Below, piece by piece: positions 5,437-11,557 of a stretch of DNA of 38,352 nucleotides. Position numbers and translations under genes: made by a program. The first letter of the stretch is position 1. Each line of letters starts with the position of its first letter. This stretch comes from a virus, in the IMG/VR virus record IMGVR_UViG_3300042898_000518, positions 1 through 38,352 of that record; one strand, written 5' to 3'. Under the pieces are notes generated by a model that had not been told where the DNA came from, did not search any database, and was given only the letters and a program-made list of their open reading frames with translations.

Positions 5437-5442
5437 TCGTAC
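5428..5442 (+). promoter_or_regulatory. 15-bp palindrome, site 9 (perfect, centre A)
   Basis: GTACGATAATCGTAC overlaps the end of the 38-residue gene and sits two bases before the operon terminator rather than before a gene. This argues against a pure promoter or translation-start role for the palindrome. Confidence 0.7.
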
Positions 5443-5444
5443 AC

Positions 5445-5475
5445 GCCCCTTACCTTAATTGGTAGGGGGCTTTTT
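5445..5475 (+). terminator. Left-operon intrinsic terminator
   Basis: GCCCCTTACC (5445-5454) pairs with GGTAGGGGGC (5461-5470), 10 bp with one G-U, loop TTAATT, then TTTTT. It ends the plus-strand operon at the convergence point. The same bases encode the C-terminus and stop codon of the minus-strand gene 5455-5616. Confidence 0.88.
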
Positions 5476-5616
5476 CTTTGCCTTTTTTAGCCAGTGTTCG
5501 CCTGTCTTATGCTGGCAAAAACAACCGACAATACAATTCTGGTGCAGCATAATAGCGATAGCGAAATCTCCAGTGGAGTTGGCTAAGCCTGCTGACTTAC
5601 ATGGTGTGCAGATCAT
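5455..5616 (-). CDS. Cys/His-rich microprotein at the end of the replication operon
   Basis: A 53-residue product whose ATG (5616) overlaps the stop of the upstream gene (ATGA). Residues C3xxC6 and a second cluster H25, C28, C33xC35, H37 look like zinc ligands. The tail is lysine/proline-rich (KKAKKKPP). The final codons and TAA lie in the hairpin of the opposing terminator, the stop being in its loop. Coupled start and zinc pattern support it as a gene; function unknown. Confidence 0.6.
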   Translation of the reverse strand: MICTPCKSAGLANSTGDFAIAIMLHQNCIVGCFCQHKTGEHWLKKAKKKPPTN

Positions 5617-5975
5617 GCGTTATCTATTCCTTGCGCTTGGAACGGGGTAACGCGCTTGCTACGGCGCTCAGCGCGGTTGGCGGCAGCGCGAACAGGGGTC
5701 TGAGCAGGAGTTTGTGTTGGAGAGACCTCGCCGCTCTGCGATTCAGACCTAGCCGCTGTGTCATTAAAGATAGGAGAGTTGGCAACAGCGTTGCAATACT
5801 GTTCAAAGTAATCTACAAAGATATATATCTGAGCAGAAAGACTTTCTATTACACCCTTGATCTGTTCGAGCGATTTAACAAACTCAGGATCTTGGGCGTC
5901 AGTCCAAGTCTTGTCCGCTAACTTCGTCTCCAACCATTGAAATATCTGCGGTGTCTGGCTCAAGTTCTCTTGCAT
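5613..5975 (-). CDS. Hypothetical protein overlapping the sigma-factor gene
   Basis: A 120-residue product. I take ATG 5975, which has AGAGGA six bases upstream; a longer frame to 6026 has no such signal. Residues ~1-70 look helical (Trp, Leu and Phe-rich, e.g. FVDYFEQYCNAVANS). The rest is low-complexity Ser/Thr/Pro/Ala with a basic end (RAERRSKR). It overlaps the 3' end of the sigma gene by 77 bases in another frame, inside the acidic tail region of that protein. Unknown role; an anti-sigma or sigma partner is conceivable from the overlap only. Confidence 0.6.
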   Translation of the reverse strand: MQENLSQTPQIFQWLETKLADKTWTDAQDPEFVKSLEQIKGVIESLSAQIYIFVDYFEQYCNAVANSPIFNDTAARSESQSGEVSPTQTPAQTPVRAAANRAERRSKRVTPFQAQGIDNA

Positions 5976-6600
5976 TGGCTTCCTCTTCCGTGTAGTCCCG
6001 TTCCCTGCGTGGCTTACTACCACCAAGAATATTTATTAAGTTGTTCACTGATCTATTAACTCGCATACGTGCTGCATCTTCTGAGATGCCTAACTCATTA
6101 GCAAATGTCTTGTTATCACATCCATCGCCGAAACGAAGATACAACATACTCATCTGCTTCTCATCTAACTTAGCAAACCCACGCTGTATGTCTGCGACCA
6201 TAGCGAACCAGTTGCCACCTTCGGAGGCTACCTTCTTGCCAGTAATATACCCTAAGTCTTGAATAGATGGTGCTACAAGATCACCCCTGATAACAGAAGG
6301 TAATAGTGCTTCGATCAGTTCTCTGTCGTAGTAGTAGTTGTCCTCTACGCGATAGCCCACAGCCTGAGCCTTCTGCTTCTGGCAGTAGTCCTTAGCCGCG
6401 TTACGCAACGATCTAGCAATCAACTTAATAGACTGCTTGCCGTCTAATGCTTCCCATGTCTTTACCTTGTTAGGGTGTTCCAAGAACCATATCCATAGTT
6501 CCTGTCGCACATCATCGGCATCAACCATGTGAAACTTACGGCTAAACTCATAGGCGATATGCGCTACAAGTTGATCGTATTTGTCTGTATCTACTACCAC
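5899..6600 (-). CDS. Sigma-70-family-like factor
   Basis: A 233-residue protein read from GTG 6600, overlapping the upstream stop. The N-terminal part (~8-75, with VDADDVRQELWIWFLEHP) matches sigma region 2 core-binding helices. Residues ~145-192 (LDEKQMSMLYLRFGDGCDNKTFANELGISEDAARMRVNRS, quoted in part: GISEDAARMRVNRS) match region 4 with a helix-turn-helix that would read the -35 box. There is a longer linker than in most ECF sigmas and an acidic tail from ~200. Such phage factors usually direct host RNA polymerase to phage promoters, and late virion genes are candidates here. It lies at the end of the replication operon, consistent with delayed expression. Region 2 is divergent, so promoter melting ability is uncertain. 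Confidence 0.75.
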   Translation of the reverse strand: MVVDTDKYDQLVAHIAYEFSRKFHMVDADDVRQELWIWFLEHPNKVKTWEALDGKQSIKLIARSLRNAAKDYCQKQKAQAVGYRVEDNYYYDRELIEALLPSVIRGDLVAPSIQDLGYITGKKVASEGGNWFAMVADIQRGFAKLDEKQMSMLYLRFGDGCDNKTFANELGISEDAARMRVNRSVNNLINILGGSKPRRERDYTEEEANARELEPDTADISMVGDEVSGQDLD

Positions 6601-7334
6601 TTAAATGTTTTTCCATCCACAGTAAATGAATTGTTAATGATAGGAACTAACTGTGGTGTAACGTTCTTACCGTCTACATGCAAGATACCAAAGCCCTGTT
6701 GCCAAGTGAACAACCCTGCCTTGATATATTTTGCATTACGGTAATCCATAAGATTACCAAGTTCCATACCCCAAATAGTTTTAGGCTTACCACCACGATA
6801 TGTTTGAGTCTGATGTGTGAGACCCATGCGATGCGTGTGACCACACACTACGGACATACCTGAGCGTTTTGCTAAACCCAATGCAGTAGCGCCAGCCGTA
6901 GGCTGTACGTTTCCTTCATCACCATGCATAAGCAACCAGCCTGGGGCTAGTTCGTATGGGTCAGAATGATATTGAATCTCAAGTTCTTTAAGTCCAAGAA
7001 AGTTTTCTAATTGCAACTCAGGCAAACCAAGAAGTCCTGGCGCTCTCATAGCAACTGTTGTGAACAATCGATCCGTATGATTACTACGCACCATATGCTC
7101 AACGGTTAAGTCATACAAGACTTGACGAGTAAGATCACGGTCACGACCAATAGATCGTTCGAACTCTAGTTCAGTACCCTTACTCCATTTTGAAATAGTC
7201 TGCATATCCATTTCGTCACCACAGGATACGACTGTCTCTGGTTGATACCATTGAATGAACTTCGCCACTGCCTTCGTGGCTTCTACATCGTGATATGGGA
7301 CTTGAAGATCAGAAATACAGACTATGTTTTTCAC
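6594..7334 (-). CDS. Calcineurin-like metallophosphoesterase
   Basis: A 246-residue protein from GTG 7334 (four-base overlap with HNH stop). Metal-ligand motifs in order: SDLQVPYHD (D9, H15), CGDEMD (D40), SNHTDR (N85-H86, variant of GNHD), MHGDEG (H137) and CGHTHR (H166, H168). The set is complete, so a dinuclear-metal phosphodiesterase or nuclease activity is expected. SbcD-, MPPED- and YfcE-type proteins share the motifs; this length and the absence of a cap domain do not separate them. It sits between HNH nuclease and sigma genes. In replication operons such enzymes may trim DNA ends or act on signalling nucleotides; that is inference. Confidence 0.85.
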   Translation of the reverse strand: MKNIVCISDLQVPYHDVEATKAVAKFIQWYQPETVVSCGDEMDMQTISKWSKGTELEFERSIGRDRDLTRQVLYDLTVEHMVRSNHTDRLFTTVAMRAPGLLGLPELQLENFLGLKELEIQYHSDPYELAPGWLLMHGDEGNVQPTAGATALGLAKRSGMSVVCGHTHRMGLTHQTQTYRGGKPKTIWGMELGNLMDYRNAKYIKAGLFTWQQGFGILHVDGKNVTPQLVPIINNSFTVDGKTFKW

Positions 7335-7612
7335 TTTTTCTTGGCTCGTCTCTTATTTTCTAAGCCTACGTTTTTCTTCTTTGACAGGATGCGTAGGTTA
7401 GATATCCCATCTCGACCAGCACGACCACCATTATCAATGTGATCTACTTCCTGATTACGCTTTAGTTTCTTTCCTGTAGCGCGCTTAAAATCCAAGCGAG
7501 CCTTATTTGTAGATGTAGTTTCAGTAGTGCCATCTTTTTTCTTACGCTTGATAACGTAGATTGGGCGTCCACCATTTTGTTTGCTTCCTTTGTAAGGGCC
7601 GAATATTTTCAT
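7331..7612 (-). CDS. HNH-type endonuclease
   Basis: A small basic protein of 93 residues with the betaβα-metal pattern VDHIDNG (H58), SNLRILSKKKN (N72) and a terminal N/K-rich segment; the catalytic His is preceded by Asp-type context as in HNH families. It is very lysine/arginine-rich and lacks the CxxC pairs seen in structural-zinc HNH enzymes. It is stop-coupled to both neighbours. It may be a free-standing homing-type nuclease or a phage nicking enzyme; its place in a compact operon rather than in an intron favours the latter. Confidence 0.8.
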   Translation of the reverse strand: MKIFGPYKGSKQNGGRPIYVIKRKKKDGTTETTSTNKARLDFKRATGKKLKRNQEVDHIDNGGRAGRDGISNLRILSKKKNVGLENKRRAKKK

Positions 7613-7824
7613 TTGTATGCTCCTGTTTTTTCTTCTGCTAATTCTTTTGCCATGCCATTGTTATAAAAATCTATAATAATATCATCTAATTCATGCGTAT
7701 CTAATACATACCAATCGGAGTTACCATTTAGCCATAAATGTGTATGGTAGGAACCTCTCATAATCCACTCAAAAGGTTTTGCTAATAGTGGTCTTGGTTT
7801 AGGATAGAATTTTAGTTTATTCAT
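7609..7824 (-). CDS. Hypothetical protein, 71 aa
   Basis: Not recognised. The product is rich in aromatic residues (FEWIMRGSYHTHLWLNGNSDWYVL) with an acidic helix after it (DTHELDDIIIDFYNNG). The start overlaps the preceding gene by 8 bases and the stop overlaps the HNH start by 4, so it is translated in the replication operon. Confidence 0.6.
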   Translation of the reverse strand: MNKLKFYPKPRPLLAKPFEWIMRGSYHTHLWLNGNSDWYVLDTHELDDIIIDFYNNGMAKELAEEKTGAYK

Positions 7825-8125
7825 CAGGCCATTGTCCTTTCAGTACCATTAGTCCGATTATAGCATAGTTTGCAAGGTCGGCGTAGGAGTCTTGTAGTGA
7901 CTCGTTCTCTGCGTCCTTACCACTTTCGAGTAGGTGATTGATACGTGCGATCTTGTCCCACATTCTGACCCTAAGCCCGTTGAGGGGGCCTCCTGGGCTT
8001 TGAGAGATATTCTTTGGGCCGTAATCGTTATGCTTTCTGAGCAGTAAGTTAGTAAGTTCATCGACGTTGCTCCACAAGTCTAGTTCGAATTTGGTTGGAT
8101 CTTCTATCGTTTCCGCTTTACTCAT
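7817..8125 (-). CDS. DUF1599-like protein (nucleotide-modification-associated domain 1)
   Basis: A 102-residue protein with the pattern RKHNDYGP, LRVRMWDKIARINHLL and DSYADLANYAIIGLMVL, which I recognise as the DUF1599 / Nmad1-type fold common in phages. The conserved Asp, Glu and Lys residues in these helices suggest a MazG-like all-alpha nucleotide-binding arrangement. The family has been linked by genome context to DNA base modification, but its biochemistry is not settled. Here no base-modifying enzyme (methylase, thymidylate-synthase-like, glycosyltransferase) is seen in the window, so that link is unsupported locally. Confidence 0.7.
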   Translation of the reverse strand: MSKAETIEDPTKFELDLWSNVDELTNLLLRKHNDYGPKNISQSPGGPLNGLRVRMWDKIARINHLLESGKDAENESLQDSYADLANYAIIGLMVLKGQWPDE

Positions 8126-8459
8126 TGTCTTTGAGGAGCCTTTCTGCGCCGTTGATTATGTCTTTCATCTCTGAGGCTACGACAGCCTCTTCAATGTAAT
8201 CTTCTAGTTCATCATCAGATGCATTGACCATAAGGGTTGTAGCGCTCTGTACATGGTCAAAAATGCCGTCTAAATCGCCTTGATCTACAAGTTCATTAAG
8301 GATCTTTAAGAAGGTAAATAGATCAAATGAGTAGCGCTTGTTAAGTTTTACTTCCCAACCGAACTCAACACCACAATGGTCAAGAAATTCAAATACATTA
8401 CAGGTGGTGAAGTCGCAATCGTCCTGACAACTAAAGTGTCCGTCAACTGGCATTAACAT
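8118..8459 (-). CDS. Acidic hypothetical protein, 113 aa
   Basis: Not recognised. An acidic protein with three early cysteines (C11, C15, C20) and then largely helical sequence (FTFLKILNELVDQGDLDGIFDHV, quoted in part). It starts at ATG 8459 overlapping the TOPRIM stop (TAATG); Met3 is an alternative. Its position right after the primase could indicate an accessory factor, but only context says so. Confidence 0.6.
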   Translation of the reverse strand: MLMPVDGHFSCQDDCDFTTCNVFEFLDHCGVEFGWEVKLNKRYSFDLFTFLKILNELVDQGDLDGIFDHVQSATTLMVNASDDELEDYIEEAVVASEMKDIINGAERLLKDNE

Positions 8460-9079
8460 TATGCACCTTCTATCTTAGTTCTAAAGTAATCCGCACCATG
8501 TGTGCGGTACATAGAATTAACATCTTCTCCCTCAGGCATCTGTACTACAGTCAGATTAGGTAGTTCTCTAGCAAGAGTCTTACCAAATTCTGTTCCAGCG
8601 TTATCGCCGTCTGCGAATAAGAATACCTTATCAAAGTCGGCTAGGAGCCTTGAGTAGTGCTTCTTCCAGTTGTTGACTCCTGGGACTCCCACCGCAGGTA
8701 TACCGCAAGTGACATCGAGTGTGATCGTATCAATTTCGCCTTCGCATATACATATATATGACGATGCTTTGAAGAAGGCACTGACATTATAGAGATGCGT
8801 GGTAGCACCCGATAGACCCATGTACTTTGGCTCGGATAAATCCATTGACCTGAATCTAAGGTCAACCACCCCCGAACGCGTAATATATGGAATCGCCAAG
8901 CGATTCGTATAGGCTTCATGACCCGTTAGTGGCTCGAGCACGACGCCCAAGCGAACTTTCTGTGCTTGTTCCAGAGTTATTCCCCGTTCTGCGAGGTAAT
9001 CCTCCGCTTCGTGTAGAGCGCTGTGGTAGTACTTCGCCGCGCGCGTCAAGTATTCTCTGTGCGATGCTGACTGCTTCAC
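8459..9079 (-). CDS. Primase TOPRIM subunit (C-terminal half of split DnaG-type primase)
   Basis: A 206-residue protein with the primase core: YL..RGI entry helix (~28-33), PYITRSGVVDLRFR (~64-77), TOPRIM motif CEGEIDTI (~112-119, catalytic Glu) and FADGDNAG (~155-162, metal-binding DxD). It initiates at GTG 9079 with AAGGAG (9089-9094) nine bases upstream. It therefore has its own ribosome binding site inside the zinc-finger gene, which it overlaps by 164 bases in another frame. It should polymerise RNA primers once complexed with the zinc-finger product. No helicase domain is fused; the ATPase at 10263-11051 is the likely helicase partner. Confidence 0.88.
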   Translation of the reverse strand: MKQSASHREYLTRAAKYYHSALHEAEDYLAERGITLEQAQKVRLGVVLEPLTGHEAYTNRLAIPYITRSGVVDLRFRSMDLSEPKYMGLSGATTHLYNVSAFFKASSYICICEGEIDTITLDVTCGIPAVGVPGVNNWKKHYSRLLADFDKVFLFADGDNAGTEFGKTLARELPNLTVVQMPEGEDVNSMYRTHGADYFRTKIEGA

Positions 9080-9296
9080 GAAATTGAACTCCTTCTTTGT
9101 TCATAATAATAGCATACCCGTCGCCTTTCATCTGGCAAGCGTGGCAGCAAAATGCTCCATCATCAGTGTTAGCAGATGCAGATGCATGGCTATCATCATG
9201 GAATGGACACTTCATGGAGAACCAACCACGACGGGTCGGAACCCGAGCACCGTAGTACTCGAGAACCGCCGTCATGCTTGGCTTACCATATTTCAT
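8916..9296 (-). CDS. Primase CHC2 zinc-finger subunit (N-terminal half of split primase)
   Basis: A 126-residue protein with the CHC2 zinc finger: C30xxH33, then C51xxC54, flanked by the usual VLEYYGARVP and KGDGYAIIM sequences. The last ~45 residues (after EAVSIAQRIL) are low-complexity Arg/Ser/Gly and look like the by-product of reading the TOPRIM gene out of frame. In one-piece DnaG primases the zinc domain reads template trigger sequences and regulates the polymerase core. Here that function is on a separate polypeptide. The start overlaps the resolvase stop (ATGA). Confidence 0.85.
   Translation of the reverse strand: MKYGKPSMTAVLEYYGARVPTRRGWFSMKCPFHDDSHASASANTDDGAFCCHACQMKGDGYAIIMNKEGVQFREAVSIAQRILDARGEVLPQRSTRSGGLPRRTGNNSGTSTESSLGRRARATNGS
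9089..9094 (-). promoter_or_regulatory. Internal ribosome binding site for the TOPRIM gene
   Basis: AAGGAG on the minus strand, nine bases before GTG 9079 and inside the zinc-finger primase frame. It decides that the second half is separately initiated rather than only reachable by frameshift. Confidence 0.7.
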
Positions 9297-9634
9297 TTAT
9301 CAATAGCCTTCTTTAATAGTTCTAACCAAACTGATACAGGCATACTAGCATACCAATCGGCAGGCGAGCCTTTACCTTTTCGTTTATGAATAACAACACC
9401 AGTCCAAGCCTTTGCATGCTTAGTCTCTAGTATCATCTCTTCAATCCAACCAGATAGAACCATTTTGGCGTGATCTTTAACTTCTATGCAGACACCATTG
9501 ACTCCAGCGATGTCGCCCTTATCTTCCTGCGCCCCTGCTAAACGCCTTTCAGCGTATGGGAAACCGTTCTCAATCAGATAAGTAACAACATCACGTTCGG
9601 CTTTGGAGCCTTTGGCTTTCGCTGCATTAGACAA
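9293..9634 (-). CDS. Holliday-junction-resolvase-like PD-(D/E)XK nuclease
   Basis: A 113-residue protein starting at TTG 9634, directly after the transglycosylase stop. Motifs: KGSKAERDV (E14), RRLAGAQEDKGDIAGV (catalytic Asp in GD, ~40-41) and CIEVKDHA (E51-x-K53), the full restriction-endonuclease-fold triad. Archaeal Hjc and phage resolvases of this size have this arrangement. Expected job is resolving branched replication intermediates before packaging. VRR-NUC or a related repair nuclease is an alternative. The TTG start should make it less well translated than its neighbours. Confidence 0.78.
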   Translation of the reverse strand: MSNAAKAKGSKAERDVVTYLIENGFPYAERRLAGAQEDKGDIAGVNGVCIEVKDHAKMVLSGWIEEMILETKHAKAWTGVVIHKRKGKGSPADWYASMPVSVWLELLKKAIDK

Positions 9635-10060
9635 TTAATACCACCCATTTGCATTGTGAAACGCGAGTGCTCTTGAAGGAGAGCCGTATCGCGCCTTGAT
9701 ATATTTCAATCCTAAATCAATTTGCTTAGTTTGCGGAGTGTCCTCAGGCATCTTCAGCATCTGGGGAATGCCGTATGCGCTAGATCGTGGGTTATTTGCC
9801 GTATGATCCCAACGAGACTCTTTACTCCACAACTTGTAGAGTGCTTTCCACTCATAGTTGCTTTGGTATATAGCAAGAACTTTCCCTCTCGCTACCTGTT
9901 TTGCCATTTTCTTCATATACGAAATACTCGGTTCGCATGGTGGAACCATCTCGATCTTCTGTGTATGAGTCTTGGTAAGTATCGCAGCCGCAGCGTGAGG
10001 CAAAGTTCCCACAAAGACTACAGCAGACATTATCCAAGCGTATATTTTCAGTCGTTTCAT
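9635..10060 (-). CDS. Secreted lytic transglycosylase (SLT/lysozyme-like fold)
   Basis: A 141-residue protein with a signal peptide (basic start, hydrophobic residues ~7-22, ending near AHAAAA-type sequence PHAAAA). The C-terminal domain has LYKLWSKESRWD (catalytic Glu ~81), NNPRSSAYGIPQ (~89-100) and YIKARYGSPSRALAFH (~120-135), all typical of SLT-like peptidoglycan hydrolases of actinophages. It cleaves glycan strands outside the membrane. Unusually, it is encoded inside the replication operon, not next to the CHAP endolysin. It may therefore act earlier, or be an export-dependent second lysin. Confidence 0.85.
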   Translation of the reverse strand: MKRLKIYAWIMSAVVFVGTLPHAAAAILTKTHTQKIEMVPPCEPSISYMKKMAKQVARGKVLAIYQSNYEWKALYKLWSKESRWDHTANNPRSSAYGIPQMLKMPEDTPQTKQIDLGLKYIKARYGSPSRALAFHNANGWY

Positions 10061-10062
10061 TT

Positions 10063-10266
10063 TTACTCCTCAATCGGTGCGGTTGCCCGTGTTCCACAGT
10101 CAACACACTCCATATCTCTGAAATACATTCCGATAGTACCATCCTCATCGAACGATACCTTTAGATTCCAAACGAAACATCCACAGATGCATACCGAGGT
10201 AGGTTCACCACGGATATCCATCGCCCTTGTATAATCTGGGTATAGGTCATTGATGTCTTTCATCAT
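10063..10266 (-). CDS. Zinc-knuckle small protein, 67 aa
   Basis: Starts at ATGATG overlapping the ATPase stop. C26xC28xC30 and C54xxC57 form a likely zinc site around a beta-rich centre (VWNLKVSFDEDGTIGMYF). It resembles other tiny zinc proteins of this genome in design but not in sequence. Function unknown; coupled translation links it to the helicase-like ATPase. Confidence 0.62.
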   Translation of the reverse strand: MMKDINDLYPDYTRAMDIRGEPTSVCICGCFVWNLKVSFDEDGTIGMYFRDMECVDCGTRATAPIEE

Positions 10267-11051
10267 ACCCTCTCAGGTATATCCGAAACGTCCATCATTT
10301 CTGGATTGAACTGCAACCAAAAAGCCGTATCCCCTGTTGGATCTGCCTTACCGTATCTGTTCTTCACTGGTGCTACGGCGATAAAGCCAGGAGCATTAGA
10401 TCCGACAGTACAGATAAGAGCAGGCAACTGCGCCACCATGCCCTGCAAAGCAGAACGTGGTTGGCACGGATTCCCCAGATACGACTCTTTGGTGTGGTGC
10501 AGTAACAATACAGCAGCGTTGGTATCTCTTGCGAGATATTTCAACTCTTTAATTGTGGAACGCATAGCAGCAAACTCTTCCCCTCCATCATTGGCGATAT
10601 CCATAAGGTTATCAACAACGATGAGAGTCGGCGCACACCCCCACAATTCTTCGAATGCTTCTACCTCTTGGTCAAGATCGGACAGCGTTGGCGCTGACTC
10701 AAATGACCAGAAGATATGACCCGAAGAATTATTTATGATTTTTCTTGAGTTCTCAACATCATCAACTAAAAGCATCTCTGCTTCACTTTGAGGCTTGTTG
10801 ATTATCATTGATAGCAGACGCATAGCCATTGTGTGGGCGTTTGTGTCGGCTGAGATATACAGAGTTGGAACCTTAGCCCGTAAAGCAATCGCAAGTGCCA
10901 GCGTAGATTTACCTGCGCCTGGAGTTCCTGCAATCATCGATATTTCAGATCGCCGAATAACGACCTTGTTTGCATCAAAAGTGCGGAACACTGACGGCAA
11001 AGGTTCGCCACCAATATCAACACTGCCTACTGCTCGGGCTAGAGTTCTCAT
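10263..11051 (-). CDS. RecA/DnaB-like replicative ATPase
   Basis: A 262-residue single-domain P-loop ATPase: Walker A GTPGAGKST (~42-50), Walker B TLIVVDN (~142-148) and a terminal LLLHHT (~182-187) with a later Arg/Lys-containing loop (APVKNRYGK), an arrangement of the RecA/DnaB-C/KaiC group (AAA_25-like). It is too short for full DnaB, lacking an N-terminal primase-binding domain. It may be a hexameric helicase of reduced form or a RecA-like recombinase. With the primase genes a short distance downstream, a helicase role is preferred. ATG 11051 overlaps the stop of a 23-residue gene. Confidence 0.82.
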   Translation of the reverse strand: MRTLARAVGSVDIGGEPLPSVFRTFDANKVVIRRSEISMIAGTPGAGKSTLALAIALRAKVPTLYISADTNAHTMAMRLLSMIINKPQSEAEMLLVDDVENSRKIINNSSGHIFWSFESAPTLSDLDQEVEAFEELWGCAPTLIVVDNLMDIANDGGEEFAAMRSTIKELKYLARDTNAAVLLLHHTKESYLGNPCQPRSALQGMVAQLPALICTVGSNAPGFIAVAPVKNRYGKADPTGDTAFWLQFNPEMMDVSDIPERV

Positions 11052-11119
11052 CGTCTATGCATCTCCAATACGAATATGATTGCTAGTGCTACGAATAGCC
11101 CTGTAAGGGCTGCCCCCAT
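11048..11119 (-). CDS. 23-residue membrane microprotein
   Basis: An ATG directly abuts the stop of the 142-residue gene, and its own TGA overlaps the ATPase start (ATGA). The product is a nearly perfect transmembrane helix (LTGLFVALAIIFVLEM) with a basic end (HRR). The two couplings fill the gap exactly, as expected for a real gene. It might only serve to re-initiate ribosomes for the ATPase. Confidence 0.5.
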   Translation of the reverse strand: MGAALTGLFVALAIIFVLEMHRR

Positions 11120-11548
11120 TTAGAAAGAAGCCCATTCTGGATCGTTGCGACGAACCCATACAGGCTCGCACTGATCTGGAGTTCCCTTAGGTGAAGGACA
11201 CATAAATGCCTTCCATGGCCCCTTAGCCCCAGCGCCTGTGCGCTTAGACATTAGACCGTGAGAGCAGGATCGTGAAGTTGGCGCACCTGTGTTACTCGCT
11301 CCACCTGTCACTGGATGTGCAGTGTGGATGATGCTTGCTCCAAGTCCTTCTCGGATATTCTGTACTGCTTGAACACCATTAGAAGGTGCTCCGATTAGTG
11401 ATGATGCCATCTCCTTCAAGAGGTCTTGCGACTCCTCGATACCTACGGCACTCTCTAGTGCTTCACAGAAACCAGCAAAGGTCTCTGAGGCTACCACGAA
11501 AATACGTCCATCGGGTAGTTTACTGCTGACTTGGAAGTTACCAGTCAT
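11120..11548 (-). CDS. Zinc-type protein between nuclease and ATPase
   Basis: A 142-residue protein, ATG with AGGAGAAACAA upstream. The N-terminal half is helical/beta; the C-terminal half has C94xH, then KGPWKAFMCPS, QCEPVWVRRND, giving Cys/His ligands for one zinc. Proteins with a terminal KAF-CP...W motif are common beside Cas4-like exonucleases in actinophages, where a single-strand-DNA-binding or recombination accessory role is suspected. I cannot name the family. It is the second gene of the replication operon. Confidence 0.6.
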   Translation of the reverse strand: MTGNFQVSSKLPDGRIFVVASETFAGFCEALESAVGIEESQDLLKEMASSLIGAPSNGVQAVQNIREGLGASIIHTAHPVTGGASNTGAPTSRSCSHGLMSKRTGAGAKGPWKAFMCPSPKGTPDQCEPVWVRRNDPEWASF

Positions 11549-11557
11549 TTGTTTCTC

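Noticed and set aside
92-5442. Reading the palindrome array as a CRISPR array
   Set aside because: Spacing is irregular (hundreds of bases), sequences between are genes and there are no cas genes; the Cas4-like protein is a phage recombination nuclease.
1178-5442. Palindromes as ordinary promoters (they contain GATAAT)
   Set aside because: No -35 element is found at the usual distance in the four checked, and site 9 precedes only a terminator. A special sigma cannot be excluded.
5601-5921. 106-residue plus-strand frame
   Set aside because: It is antisense to the 120-residue gene and sigma tail, with no start signal; read as shadow.
8459-9296. Primase as simple frameshift pseudogene
   Set aside because: The second frame has its own well-spaced ribosome binding site and a GTG start, and each product keeps a complete domain; sequencing error remains a lesser possibility.
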